Below, piece after piece: positions 29,072 through 38,270 of a stretch of DNA of 64,000 bases. The translations under genes were made by a program, and so were the position numbers. How positions within the stretch are numbered: the stretch's first letter is position 1; the number at the start of each line of letters is the position of its first letter. The stretch covers positions 248,001 through 312,000 of the forward strand of contig JADJOZ010000003.1 of assembly GCA_016713525.1 (NCBI GenBank), given 5' to 3'. The notes under the pieces were generated by a model. It had not been told where the DNA came from. It saw only the letters and a list, made by a program, of their open reading frames with translations, and searched no databases. The DNA is from Bacteroidota bacterium (lineage in GTDB: Bacteria; Bacteroidota; Bacteroidia; AKYH767-A; OLB10).

Positions 29072-30650
29072 TTAGTGCACCACTAATTTCTTATGTTGAA
29101 TACCTTTTTCACCGGATATTCTGATCATATAAATTCCTTTATCATAATTGCGGAGTGATATGGTTTCTTCTGATCGACAATTTCTTTTTGCATGTACTAA
29201 CTGGCCATTCATATTGAATAGTTCCAGATCAAAAGTGTTTTTGTCATCCGATTTTACAGTAAAATATTCGGAAGCAGGATTTGGACTTAATGTAACTTCA
29301 TTTACAGCAATCGGTGCATCAGAAATTCCGGTAAGAGTACCTGAATCATATAGCAATCGTAAAGCAGCAACATCAGCCTGAAGTTGAGCCACACTGGCCA
29401 ATGGTCCGCCTGAAGTGGCTCTTGAGTAAGTATAACCAATATCGAATGTGATAACTCCATTGGCAGGTAAATTAAATGGTCCGATTGCTCCAAGTATTCT
29501 ACGGTCGCCAGGAAAGTTTCCTGCGACAGATTCGTCCCAAGCTCCATTTGGGACATACAGATTTGGGTCGGTTATTCCGGGATATACATAGGTAGTAACT
29601 GGATTGGATGGGTTTCGTCCATTGTCCCCGTAAGTTAATGGTTGATTATCCAGCCAGATTGATTTCAGAAGATTGTAATAATCATTGCAATTTACTGGAT
29701 TTCCTAAAGGGCTTCCGTTAATATTGTCGTAGGTCATTGAACCCGAAAGTGTTTGATTCAGAAAATAAACTCCCTGTGCAGGTGGATTAATTCCATATCC
29801 GGAAGTTGTTTCATCATCTGAATCACCGTTATAAGCATAAATCATATCCAATGAAACATCAGTGCCAGCATAGTCATCTATTGCATTTCCCAGATCAAAA
29901 TCAATCCAGATTCCAGTCCGGAAGTCAGTGTAAGATTCACTTGAAAAATTCTTGACATAGTATCTCATAAAGATTGTGTTGTTCAATGGTATATTAGATG
30001 GGTCATCAAAAGCAAATACTTCCCGATGAACTTCTACTCCCAACGCACTGCAACCTGTTTCGGAATGAGGGAAATAATCATTAAAAATGGAATAAATACT
30101 TTCATCACCTAAAATATAAGGATAGTCGCCATTTTGTGGATCATAAATACCATTTGAATTGAAATCTGCAAAAGGTGCCAGTACCCTTGAAAGAGATGGA
30201 TCGAAACCTGGCCAGTCTGCAATATTTGTCGGAACCACATACTCTGAATTGGTGTAGTTTAACTGATGATTGATGATTTCAGCTTTACTAACTTTCCAGG
30301 ACTTATCCCATAATACTGGGGAAGATGCAATATCAAGTATAGTATCTATTGGGCCAGGCCACATATCGTTACCAGTTTGACGGTAAGTTTGACCTGCCAA
30401 GTGGATATTTCCTCCGGCATCGAGTCCTCCCATCCACAAGGTTCCTGCAAAAATGGTGTGTTTACCACTTCTTTTTGGAACTTCAAATTTCGGGTTAAAA
30501 ATCCCAGAACATATCATTTGACGATGAAACTGAGGTGTTGACATTGTTAACATCAATAGGTGTAATTGATATTGGGAATGGTTGCGCTATTACAGAAAGA
30601 GATTGACAAGCAACAGCAATCAGGACTGGAAGTAATTTTAAAGCTTTCAT
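29072..30650 (-). CDS. secreted protein with T9SS type A sorting domain (one-base frameshift)
   Basis: About 525 residues. The start is the ATG at 30650 with a signal peptide MKALKLLPVLIAVACQSLS...IAQ. At the AAAAA run 30497-30501 one base must be removed so that NDMFWDF continues as NPKFEVPKRSGKHTIFAGTLWMGG, the conserved start of a large Bacteroidota secreted family. The C-terminus is a type A sorting domain (VNEVTLSPNPASEYFTVKS ... GIYMIRISGEKGIQHKKLVVH). The body has many aromatic and Asp/Asn-rich beta segments; biological role unknown. Confidence 0.85.
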
Positions 30651-30705
30651 GTTTTTTTGTTTTTAAGTTAAATTGGTTTCTTTTAAGGTTAGACCGCAAT
30701 ATTTG

Positions 30706-32125
30706 TTAATCCGCTGCCTGCTTTTTCGAAAAATTATATTGAACTCCGAATCCTAAATTGAAACTATTATTTTTTTGGTTATACAAGTAATCATCTTTAG
30801 TAATAGAACCTGGAGAAAAGGTATATGATGGGTTTGCAAAAAACAACGTTTTTCTCTGATAATGTAAAGCCCAGATGTATTCCTCCTGTAAATGCAAGCT
30901 GTGTCGATTTGTTATAGTAGTCTGTGTTATCGGTTGCTTCAAATTTATTGTTGAAGTTTGATGAACCTTTATAGAAATTAATCATATTCAATTTAAGACC
31001 AATGCCCGGTGAAATAACAAATTTGTTCACTGGGATATTATACCTGAATTCACTTTGCAAGGAAATAGTACTGAAATTAATTTTATGATTTATAGCATGT
31101 GAAGTTTGAAAATAATTAAATGTAGAGTCAACATCTGAAACCATAACCGGAGGGGTAAAGGGGAATAAAATAAAATAGGATATGGTATCAATATCCAGCA
31201 AGGTGTAATATTCTGTAAAGTCAAAGTTGAACTCTTCCTGCCATTGATTGAATTGCGTGCCGAAGCTGATAACGAATTTGTCATTTAAGCGATACAATAC
31301 GTTGGCACCTAAATGCCATCCGGTTGAGGAAGTTCCTTTGGTATTGCGTGAATTTATCAATCGGATTAATGAGGTGTCGTTGGTGTTTGATTCCATTTCA
31401 ATATTCCTGAAATTGGCTCCTGCATAGAATTCAACCATCCATCTGGAAGGCAAATGGTCATCGAATGACGTGCCGGATGGCTTCATCAATTGAACACCCT
31501 GAATGGGTTTCATCCCGGAAGGTGAATGTCCAAGAGTTTGCATTGGTAACACCATATCTAAATTTCCGTATCCGCTCACAGGTAGTTTGCCGTATGCCCC
31601 GGTTAAATTGTTGCCTTCAGATTTTCGGGTTGGATAATAGTAAACACCATTTCCTGAATTCTTTTTTGACTTTTTCTTTTTTGGAACATTTAATGCAATA
31701 CTTGTTGAATAATCATTTTGGCTTTTTTCTAATCCAGCTGAATTATGGTTAGCAGAATTAGCTGATGAAGAATTTTGAATTGAAATATGTTGATCTGAAT
31801 TATCCAGATCGGTCACAGTTTCACTAGTTTGATTTGTTACAGTTTCATTTGTGTTTACATTATTTTTATTAAGTGGTTGGGTTGAAGATATTTTATCTTG
31901 ATTTTTACCGCTTAATTGCAACAAATGATTTTTACCTGTGTTAAAATGCACAGTCAATGCAGTCGACACTAAAATTATTACACCGGTTATCCAAATCCAC
32001 AAGAATCCTCGTTTCTTCTTTTCTTCCGGAATTATCTGGTCAAAAAGTCTGGGAGGGGGCTGAACCTCACTCCCGGAAACTTTCTTCCTGATTTCATCAT
32101 CAAATTTCTCTTCCCACGTCTTCAT
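30706..32125 (-). CDS. anti-sigma-like membrane protein ending in an outer-membrane beta-barrel (one-base frameshift)
   Basis: About 472 residues: cytosolic segment 1-39 (MKTWEEKFDDEIRKKV...), transmembrane helix about 41-61, a Ser/Asn-rich linker with a KKKKSKK cluster, then from about residue 215 alternating amphipathic strands with YAGANFR, GWHLGANVLYRL, FNLGFGVQYNF typical of PF13568-like barrels. At the TTTTT run 30849-30853 removing one base joins LGFTLSEK to TLFFANPSYTFSPGS and gives a proper aromatic C-terminal strand. The start overlaps the ECF sigma stop (ATGA), so the two are translationally coupled and this is the probable anti-sigma partner. Confidence 0.82.
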
Positions 32126-32664
32126 GCTGCAATTATTTTCGTTTCCTTTATTTTTTTTTGTAATGTTTTTCTGGCTTTTACCAGTTGTGATCGCGAAGTG
32201 CTGGCAGTTATACCTAGCATAACTCCAATTTCTTCATGATCATATCCTTCAATTACGTATAAGTTAAATACCAACCGGTAACCATCAGGTAAGGTTGAAA
32301 TCATTTTCAACAATTCCCTTTCAGTTAATTTTGAAATGATATCATGTTGGTCGGAATAGGTGTCCGCAACTTCATCCTGAAAAAGTACATTTTCTGAAAG
32401 ATGCCTGATTTTATGATAGTGATTGATTGCAGTATGGATAAATATTTTTTTCATCCAACCTTCAAAACTCCCCTGGCTTTGGTACGTATGTATCTTATTG
32501 AAAACTTTAATAAAACCATCCTGCAAAATATCCATTGCCTGATCGCGATCGTGACAGTATCGCAGACAGATAGCATACATAATACCGGAGTATTTTTCAT
32601 ACAACGACTTCTGGAATTTCCGATCCCTGATCAAACATCCTGATATCAGTTCATTGTCAGTCAT
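32122..32664 (-). CDS. ECF RNA polymerase sigma factor
   Basis: About 180 residues from the ATG at 32664 (MTDNELISGCLIRD); an upstream ATG at 32694 would add ten residues. Region 2 at about 20-90 (YSGIMYAICLRYCHDRDQAMDILQDGFIKVF...GWMKKIFIHTAINHYHK) and region 4 at about 120-175 (ISTLPDGYRLVFNLYVIEGYDHEEIGVMLGITASTSRSQLVKARKTL) are both complete. Overlaps the downstream membrane/beta-barrel gene by four bases. Its promoter targets are not visible. Confidence 0.93.
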   Translation of the reverse strand: MTDNELISGCLIRDRKFQKSLYEKYSGIMYAICLRYCHDRDQAMDILQDGFIKVFNKIHTYQSQGSFEGWMKKIFIHTAINHYHKIRHLSENVLFQDEVADTYSDQHDIISKLTERELLKMISTLPDGYRLVFNLYVIEGYDHEEIGVMLGITASTSRSQLVKARKTLQKKIKETKIIAA

Positions 32665-32831
32665 ATAAAAAATTGAAATTGCCGGTTTGGGCATTTAAAC
32701 ATCAGACTAGTTTCGAGGCTAATTTGCTGCCTGTTACCTTAAATATATTTAAAATTATAATATCTTCAAGAAAAATAATACTTAAAGGTCTTTATATCAA
32801 TTAATTACATTCATCGTTCTGAAATAATAAT

Positions 32832-32865
32832 CAAAAAAAAAGCACCGGAGTGTTTACCGGTGCTT
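32832..32865 (-). terminator. terminator of the metzincin gene
   Basis: On the minus strand: stem AAAGCACCGG / CCGGTGCT with loop TAAACACT followed by nine T. Located 22 bases after the stop of the large secreted protease. Confidence 0.88.
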
Positions 32866-32886
32866 TCTCAGAATTAAAAATAAGGT

Positions 32887-35800
32887 TTATTCTACCACTA
32901 TTTTTTCAACAGATTTTTGGTCTCCGTTCACAACTTCCAGGAAGTAAATTCCGGGAGTAACACCTGTTAGGTCAAGAGTCGATTCATTGTTTCCAACTTC
33001 CGATTTACCCGAAAGCACAATCACTTCCTTACCAATAAGGTTAATAAGTCTGATAGAACTATTTGTTTCTATCGTTGATTCGAAACTGATATTGAGAATT
33101 TCGTTTACAGGAACCGGGAAGATATTTAAATTCATTTCTGATGAAACCATCGCACTTCTGCAATTAAATGTAACTGCTTTGTTGAAATAAGCTGAACTTC
33201 CACAGGCATTGGTTGAACGAACTCTTACGGAACCCGCTGTAGTTGCAAAATTTACAGTTACTGCATTGGATGTAGTATTTAAACTGGTAGAGGTGGAGGT
33301 AACAACTCCATTGCTGATTGTTGCACCGGTTGGAACTATCCATGTATAACTTGTAGCTGTGCTTACAGGAGCAATTGAATATGGTACTCCGGATTGATTA
33401 GCGCAGGCCGTTGCTGATCCTGTAATGCTTGTTACAACAGCTGGCGTTGTTGCTACTGCCAGATTACGAACAGGACTGATGCCACAACCATTGGAAGCGG
33501 TAACCTGTAAATTTCCTGTTACAAAACCGGGCAGATAATTAACTGTAATAGCGTTTGTTCCCTGACCTGTAGAGATTGCTGCATTAGCTACACTAAATCC
33601 CCAGTTATAAGTTACTCCTGAAACGTTTGTAACTGAATAAGGAATGCCAGAAAGGCTGCACAAGCCGGCTGTTTGCCCACTCACTACTCCGGGTATTGCA
33701 GGTACATTTCTTGTTACTGTATAACTTCTGGGAACACTACTTCCGCATCCATTATTTGATTTGACAGTGATAAAACCATTTGCTGTAAAGCCGGCATTAA
33801 AACTAACTGTAATAGTAGTTGTGCCCTGGCAACTTGTAATGACCCCGCCAGTTGGAGTTGTCCAGGTATAAGATGTAGCATTAGACACAGCTGCAATTGA
33901 ATAGGTACGCGAATCACCTGGACAAACTTTAGCAATTCCTCCGGTCATTGTGATTGTTCCGGGTGCTACAGGTGTATTTATTACAATCGATAATGTTCTT
34001 GGTAAACTACTGCCACAAGCATTGTTTGCTGTGACACCCAGATTTGCAGTTGCAACAAAACCTGAATTATATTGTATAGTTACAAATCTGGTTCCCTGAC
34101 CTGATACAACCGTTCCACCCGTCGGAGGAATCCAGGTATATGAAGTTGCACCTGAAACAACGGCAATTGAATACGATTTACTGTCACCGGGACAAATTTT
34201 TGATGTTCCTCCGGTGGATGTGATGGATGCCGGTATAGCCGGTGTTGCACAATTAACTACAGTTGTATTTTGTGATGTTGAATTCGAACAACCGTTTCCA
34301 TTGGTATAAGAATAAGAGATGGTATATGGCCCACCAACACCTGCAGCTGCAGGAGAGAAAGTATTGCCAGTTATTCCCGGACCACTGAATGTTCCACCTG
34401 CCGGAGTGCCTGTTAATGTTGCACCGGATGCACTTACATTATACGTTGAAGCCAGTCCGCTGAAACTAACGGTAGGTAACGGATTAACTGTAATGTTTGC
34501 GGGTGCACTGGTATTCGTGCATCCATTACCGTTTGTATAAGAGTAAGTATATGTTGTGGAAGGTCCTGTATATGGATTAGCAACACTGAATGTTCCACCT
34601 GCGGGAGATCCACTGAGAGAAACAGGTGTTCCTGCACATCCTGATACGTTTCCGGCAGTAACTGTTGGTAGGGGATTCACAGTGATTGTTGCAGGTGTAC
34701 TGGTATTCGTACATCCATTGCCGTTAGTGTAAGTGTAAGTATAATTAGTGGAAGGTCCTGAATAAGGATTAGCAACACTGAATGTTCCACCTGCTGGTGA
34801 TCCGCTGAGTGAAACAGGTGTTCCTGCACATCCTGATACGTTTCCGGCAGTAACTGTTGGTAAAGGGGTCACAGTGATTGTTGCCGGAGCACTGGTATTC
34901 GTACATCCATTACCGTTAGTGTAAGTATAAGTATAAGTAGTGGAAGGTCCTGTATAAGGATTAGTAACACTGAATGTTCCACCTGCTGGTGATCCAATAA
35001 GTGAAACAGGTGTTCCTGTACACCCTGTTACGTTTCCTGCAGTAACAGTTGGTAAAGAGTTTACTGTTATGGAAGCAGGTAAACTTGTTGAGAAGCAACC
35101 ATCAACAGTTGTTACAGTATATGTAAATGTTGTGGATGGTCCAGTGTAAGGATTTGCAACGCTGAAGATTCCACCTGCAGGTGATCCCGAAAGGCTTATT
35201 GGTGTGCCTGCACATCCTGTAGCATTGTTGGCTGTTGGTGTATTTGGTGTATTGAAAATTGTGAAATTCGCTGTTCCTGCAGTTCCTGTACAATTTGCAT
35301 TAGATCCAAAAACTGAAACGGTAGCAACTATTGTTGGTTGACCCGGAGGGAATACAATAGTTACCTGTGTAGTACCCTGACCATTTGTTATGATACCTCC
35401 GGCATTTACCGACCAGGTATAATTGGTTGCATTGGCAATGCTACCTACCGTAAAAATCACAGGTATGTTAGCACAATATGATGTAAAACCACTTTGAGGT
35501 GCACCCGCAGCAGCAACCTGTGCAGAGATAGTAAGGTTTGCTCCGTTGTTGCTTCCTGTAACAGCAGGGTTTGAACTAACCACACGAATACGATAACCGG
35601 TTCCGGATGCTGTTCCTGCAGGAATTACACAGGCAATAGTTCCCGCTGTTGTTGAAGTAAGTGATCCAATTGAATCTGGTGAAGCAAAAGAACCTGAAGC
35701 ATTAGATAATTGTGCAGTGAATATATTTCCTGCATTTGCACTTCCGTTAGTCGTGAAACTAACATTCAATGCTGCTCCTGCACAATAATTTGTAGTTGCA

Positions 35801-37806
35801 ATTGATGAAGTAGTAATAGAAGAGAATGCACTTGATGTAATAGTGAAGTTTGCATTGCTCATATCAAAATAAATATTTCCTACCGCTTCTACTTTTATAC
35901 GTGCCTGAGTAGTAGCAATGTTTGGTACCGTAATCGATTCTGTTCCATCATTTGCAGTGCTTGCAAGAATTACTGTTGAGAAAGTATTTCCACCATCTGT
36001 CGATAAAGAAATTTTTACGTTTGCTGTATTAATTGGTGCACCAGAAGTTCCACTTACATTCCAGGTAACCGTTTGTGTTGAACCACCTGCCCAGGTTACA
36101 GCTGTATTGGGAGCTGTAACTGCAAATGCTCCTCCGGTATTTGCAACAGTAATTGAAACTGTTGAGTCAGGATGCATCACACCACCACCACCTGCGATAT
36201 TATCACGGACAGTCAATTGGAAATGCATTGTACGTGCAACATTTGGAAGTATTTCGCCTACCGTCACAGTGTTGTTAATGATGTCTGATAATTTTGGGAA
36301 AGTACGTGATGGAGAAGTTGTAGGTGTAAAGGGACGGAATATTGGTGCAGAACCTAAGTTTGCATTCCAAGCACCTGCAGTTCCTAAATCAAATTGTTCC
36401 CATGAATAGGTGAGTGCGTGTCCGTTAGCATCCGTTGCTGCACCTGTCAATACAAAAGGAGTAGAGATAGGAATGGTATAATTCGCACCCATGCTGGTAA
36501 CTACAGGAGGTGTATTTCCGGTAGCAGTAATCACCGGACAGTTATTTCCTGTCCCTGTTGTACTGAAGATGACAATTTCATCAAAACTCTTGGTATGAAA
36601 GTAAGCTATACTGTTTGATGCAAGATTATCAGATCCGCAAATACCTGCATATGCCATTATAGTAATTCCACTTCCTGGTTCATATGCTGCAGAAGCAGCA
36701 CGATTACCGGAACAAGAACTGGTTGAACTGTTAAAAGTGTGGTTGCCCGCAAACTGATGTCCCATCTCGTGTGCTACATAATCAATATCAAAAGGATCTC
36801 CAACCGGATTCGATTGTCCTGTAACACCTCTTGCTTTATTTGTGCCGCAAACAACACCTAATCCTGCTACACCGCCACCACCGGTACTGAATACGTGTCC
36901 GATATCATAATTAGCAGAACCTATTACAGTATTGCAATTGGTTATATTTTGGGAGAGCATCGTGCTTCCGTTTCCATTCGTATAGGGATCAGTAGCTCCA
37001 TCGGTATAAACCAAAAGATTGTTGTTGGCTACCAATACCATTCTGATACTTACCTCTGTTTCATAAACACCATTAACACGGTTCATAGAAGTAACCATAC
37101 CTGCCAATCCGCCTGAAACGGTACCACCTTTCGTAGCAGTGTATTCTCCTGTTCCGGCAAGTGCCAAACGATAAGTGCGTAGTTGTGTACCTGATGAACG
37201 CTGTCCCTGATAATTTGAAGGAATTGATCGCTGAAGGTCTTCAGAAAGATCTTCAGTTTCACATGAGAAAGACGTTGTTCTGGTAACATCTTTTTTATAG
37301 TAACAGATGTAGTCCGTTGTAGTGTTCGTGCTATAAGGATCAATAAAAACCTGTCCACGTGGTGATAATATCATCGCATGAAAACCAAGCGGTGTAATAT
37401 CTAACCGGATGTGATCTTCAGGATGATCAATACCATATCCTGCAAATGTTTTTAGCTCAGGAAAATTAGCAGCTAAATCGGGATGCATTACTACCGATTT
37501 AAATATACTGAATGCTTGTGAGGTTCCATCAGGCATTGGCATGTTAAATACTACCTGACCACTTGTCCGGTATGACGATTCTTCAGGTGCCATACTAAGT
37601 AACTGCTCCATAGCAACCTGATCGAGTTGCAAGGTTCTGTAGTTAGATGGGAATGTGTATCGCTCTCCTTTAAGAACAATCGATGATTCCGATACATCTG
37701 CCAAAGGCTTTCTCAGCGTTTGCTGAGCATTCACTGTAATGCCCTGCACTAACAAGGCACCAACAAGTAAACCCATAAGTTTACTTCTCATGTTGAATTT
37801 TGTCAT
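32887..37806 (-). CDS. secreted reprolysin-like metzincin with Ig/PKD-like repeats and T9SS type A domain
   Basis: 1,639 residues. Signal peptide to about residue 28; prodomain to about 200; zinc protease domain about 205-425 with the metzincin motif HEMGHQFAGNH (His346, Glu347, His350, His356) and a Met-turn in GITIMAYAG. Then many beta-sandwich domains, including four nearly identical 64-residue units, each with two Cys (GCAGTP and NGCTN), and a type A sorting domain (NIFPVPVNEILNISF ... GIYFLEVVNGDQKSVEKIVVE). A secreted, surface-anchored protease; substrate unknown. Unbroken and preceded by a good promoter. Confidence 0.92.
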   Translation of the reverse strand: MTKFNMRSKLMGLLVGALLVQGITVNAQQTLRKPLADVSESSIVLKGERYTFPSNYRTLQLDQVAMEQLLSMAPEESSYRTSGQVVFNMPMPDGTSQAFSIFKSVVMHPDLAANFPELKTFAGYGIDHPEDHIRLDITPLGFHAMILSPRGQVFIDPYSTNTTTDYICYYKKDVTRTTSFSCETEDLSEDLQRSIPSNYQGQRSSGTQLRTYRLALAGTGEYTATKGGTVSGGLAGMVTSMNRVNGVYETEVSIRMVLVANNNLLVYTDGATDPYTNGNGSTMLSQNITNCNTVIGSANYDIGHVFSTGGGGVAGLGVVCGTNKARGVTGQSNPVGDPFDIDYVAHEMGHQFAGNHTFNSSTSSCSGNRAASAAYEPGSGITIMAYAGICGSDNLASNSIAYFHTKSFDEIVIFSTTGTGNNCPVITATGNTPPVVTSMGANYTIPISTPFVLTGAATDANGHALTYSWEQFDLGTAGAWNANLGSAPIFRPFTPTTSPSRTFPKLSDIINNTVTVGEILPNVARTMHFQLTVRDNIAGGGGVMHPDSTVSITVANTGGAFAVTAPNTAVTWAGGSTQTVTWNVSGTSGAPINTANVKISLSTDGGNTFSTVILASTANDGTESITVPNIATTQARIKVEAVGNIYFDMSNANFTITSSAFSSITTSSIATTNYCAGAALNVSFTTNGSANAGNIFTAQLSNASGSFASPDSIGSLTSTTAGTIACVIPAGTASGTGYRIRVVSSNPAVTGSNNGANLTISAQVAAAGAPQSGFTSYCANIPVIFTVGSIANATNYTWSVNAGGIITNGQGTTQVTIVFPPGQPTIVATVSVFGSNANCTGTAGTANFTIFNTPNTPTANNATGCAGTPISLSGSPAGGIFSVANPYTGPSTTFTYTVTTVDGCFSTSLPASITVNSLPTVTAGNVTGCTGTPVSLIGSPAGGTFSVTNPYTGPSTTYTYTYTNGNGCTNTSAPATITVTPLPTVTAGNVSGCAGTPVSLSGSPAGGTFSVANPYSGPSTNYTYTYTNGNGCTNTSTPATITVNPLPTVTAGNVSGCAGTPVSLSGSPAGGTFSVANPYTGPSTTYTYSYTNGNGCTNTSAPANITVNPLPTVSFSGLASTYNVSASGATLTGTPAGGTFSGPGITGNTFSPAAAGVGGPYTISYSYTNGNGCSNSTSQNTTVVNCATPAIPASITSTGGTSKICPGDSKSYSIAVVSGATSYTWIPPTGGTVVSGQGTRFVTIQYNSGFVATANLGVTANNACGSSLPRTLSIVINTPVAPGTITMTGGIAKVCPGDSRTYSIAAVSNATSYTWTTPTGGVITSCQGTTTITVSFNAGFTANGFITVKSNNGCGSSVPRSYTVTRNVPAIPGVVSGQTAGLCSLSGIPYSVTNVSGVTYNWGFSVANAAISTGQGTNAITVNYLPGFVTGNLQVTASNGCGISPVRNLAVATTPAVVTSITGSATACANQSGVPYSIAPVSTATSYTWIVPTGATISNGVVTSTSTSLNTTSNAVTVNFATTAGSVRVRSTNACGSSAYFNKAVTFNCRSAMVSSEMNLNIFPVPVNEILNISFESTIETNSSIRLINLIGKEVIVLSGKSEVGNNESTLDLTGVTPGIYFLEVVNGDQKSVEKIVVE
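34475..35242 (-). repeat. four tandem 192-bp repeats inside the metzincin gene
   Basis: Periodic positions of GGATTAG-type words (34574, 34766, 34958, 35150) give an exact 192-bp period. Units start near 34475, 34667, 34859 and 35051 and encode 64 residues each (GTPVSLSGSPAGGTFSV...NPYTGPSTTYTYTYTNGNGC). The middle copies are almost identical, pointing to recent expansion. Confidence 0.9.
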
Positions 37807-37850
37807 TGATGAATAATTTAGATTTTAAATTGGTTGGTTTTTGGGAATAT

Positions 37851-37881
37851 CAAAGTTAGGGACTATTCATATGCAGCGCAA
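37851..37881 (-). promoter_or_regulatory. promoter of the metzincin gene
   Basis: Minus-strand -7 TAACTTTG (37851-37858) and -33 TTG (37879-37881) separated by 20 bases, a complete match to the Bacteroidota pattern. Remaining gap 37807-38068 is AT-rich with no gene. Confidence 0.75.
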
Positions 37882-38068
37882 GGTGACTACAGCTAAATAG
37901 TAAACAAAAGTTCAACTCTTTGATGTTAATTTATTAATAATCAGCTATATAATATTTGAAATGATGTTTGGAATTGCATAAAACGACAATCTATTGACAT
38001 CTGCTTTTGTGAATAACATCAACAGTTGGGACTTGTATTTTAGAATTGTAAAAGAAATGCTACAAAAT

Positions 38069-38270
38069 TTAGTCTTTTCTTATAAGCTGTATTGCCTTGT
38101 TAACACCAACTAATAGTTGATCGATTTCAGAGAATGTATTATAAAACATAAACGAAGCTCTGATGGTACCCGGTATTCCGAATCGTTGCATGACCGGTTC
38201 TGTACAATGGTGACCGGTTCTGACGGCAATTCCCAAAGTATCAAGATACATACCGGCATCCAAAGCTTCA
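38069..38270 (-). pseudogene. 3' fragment of a sufS-type cysteine desulfurase
   Basis: Encodes only the last ~65 residues of SufS, starting at ALDAGMYLDTLG and including the catalytic-Cys loop RTGHHCTEP, with a normal stop. It has no start of its own: its beginning coincides with the stop codon of the delta-60 gene (38268-38270). Bases 38116-38263 match the intact sufS at 41889-42036 with six mismatches (87 consecutive identical bases at 38135-38221), while the last ~20 codons differ clearly. A leftover displaced gene end is the best reading. Confidence 0.88.
38116..38263. repeat. 148-bp direct repeat, left copy (sufS 3' end)
   Basis: About 96% identical to 41889-42036 in the same orientation. 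The pair brackets the delta-60-repeat gene. Confidence 0.92.

Noticed and set aside
35918..36409. Long plus-strand frame inside the metzincin gene
   Set aside because: Antisense shadow of a strongly supported coding region with repeats and conserved motifs on the minus strand.
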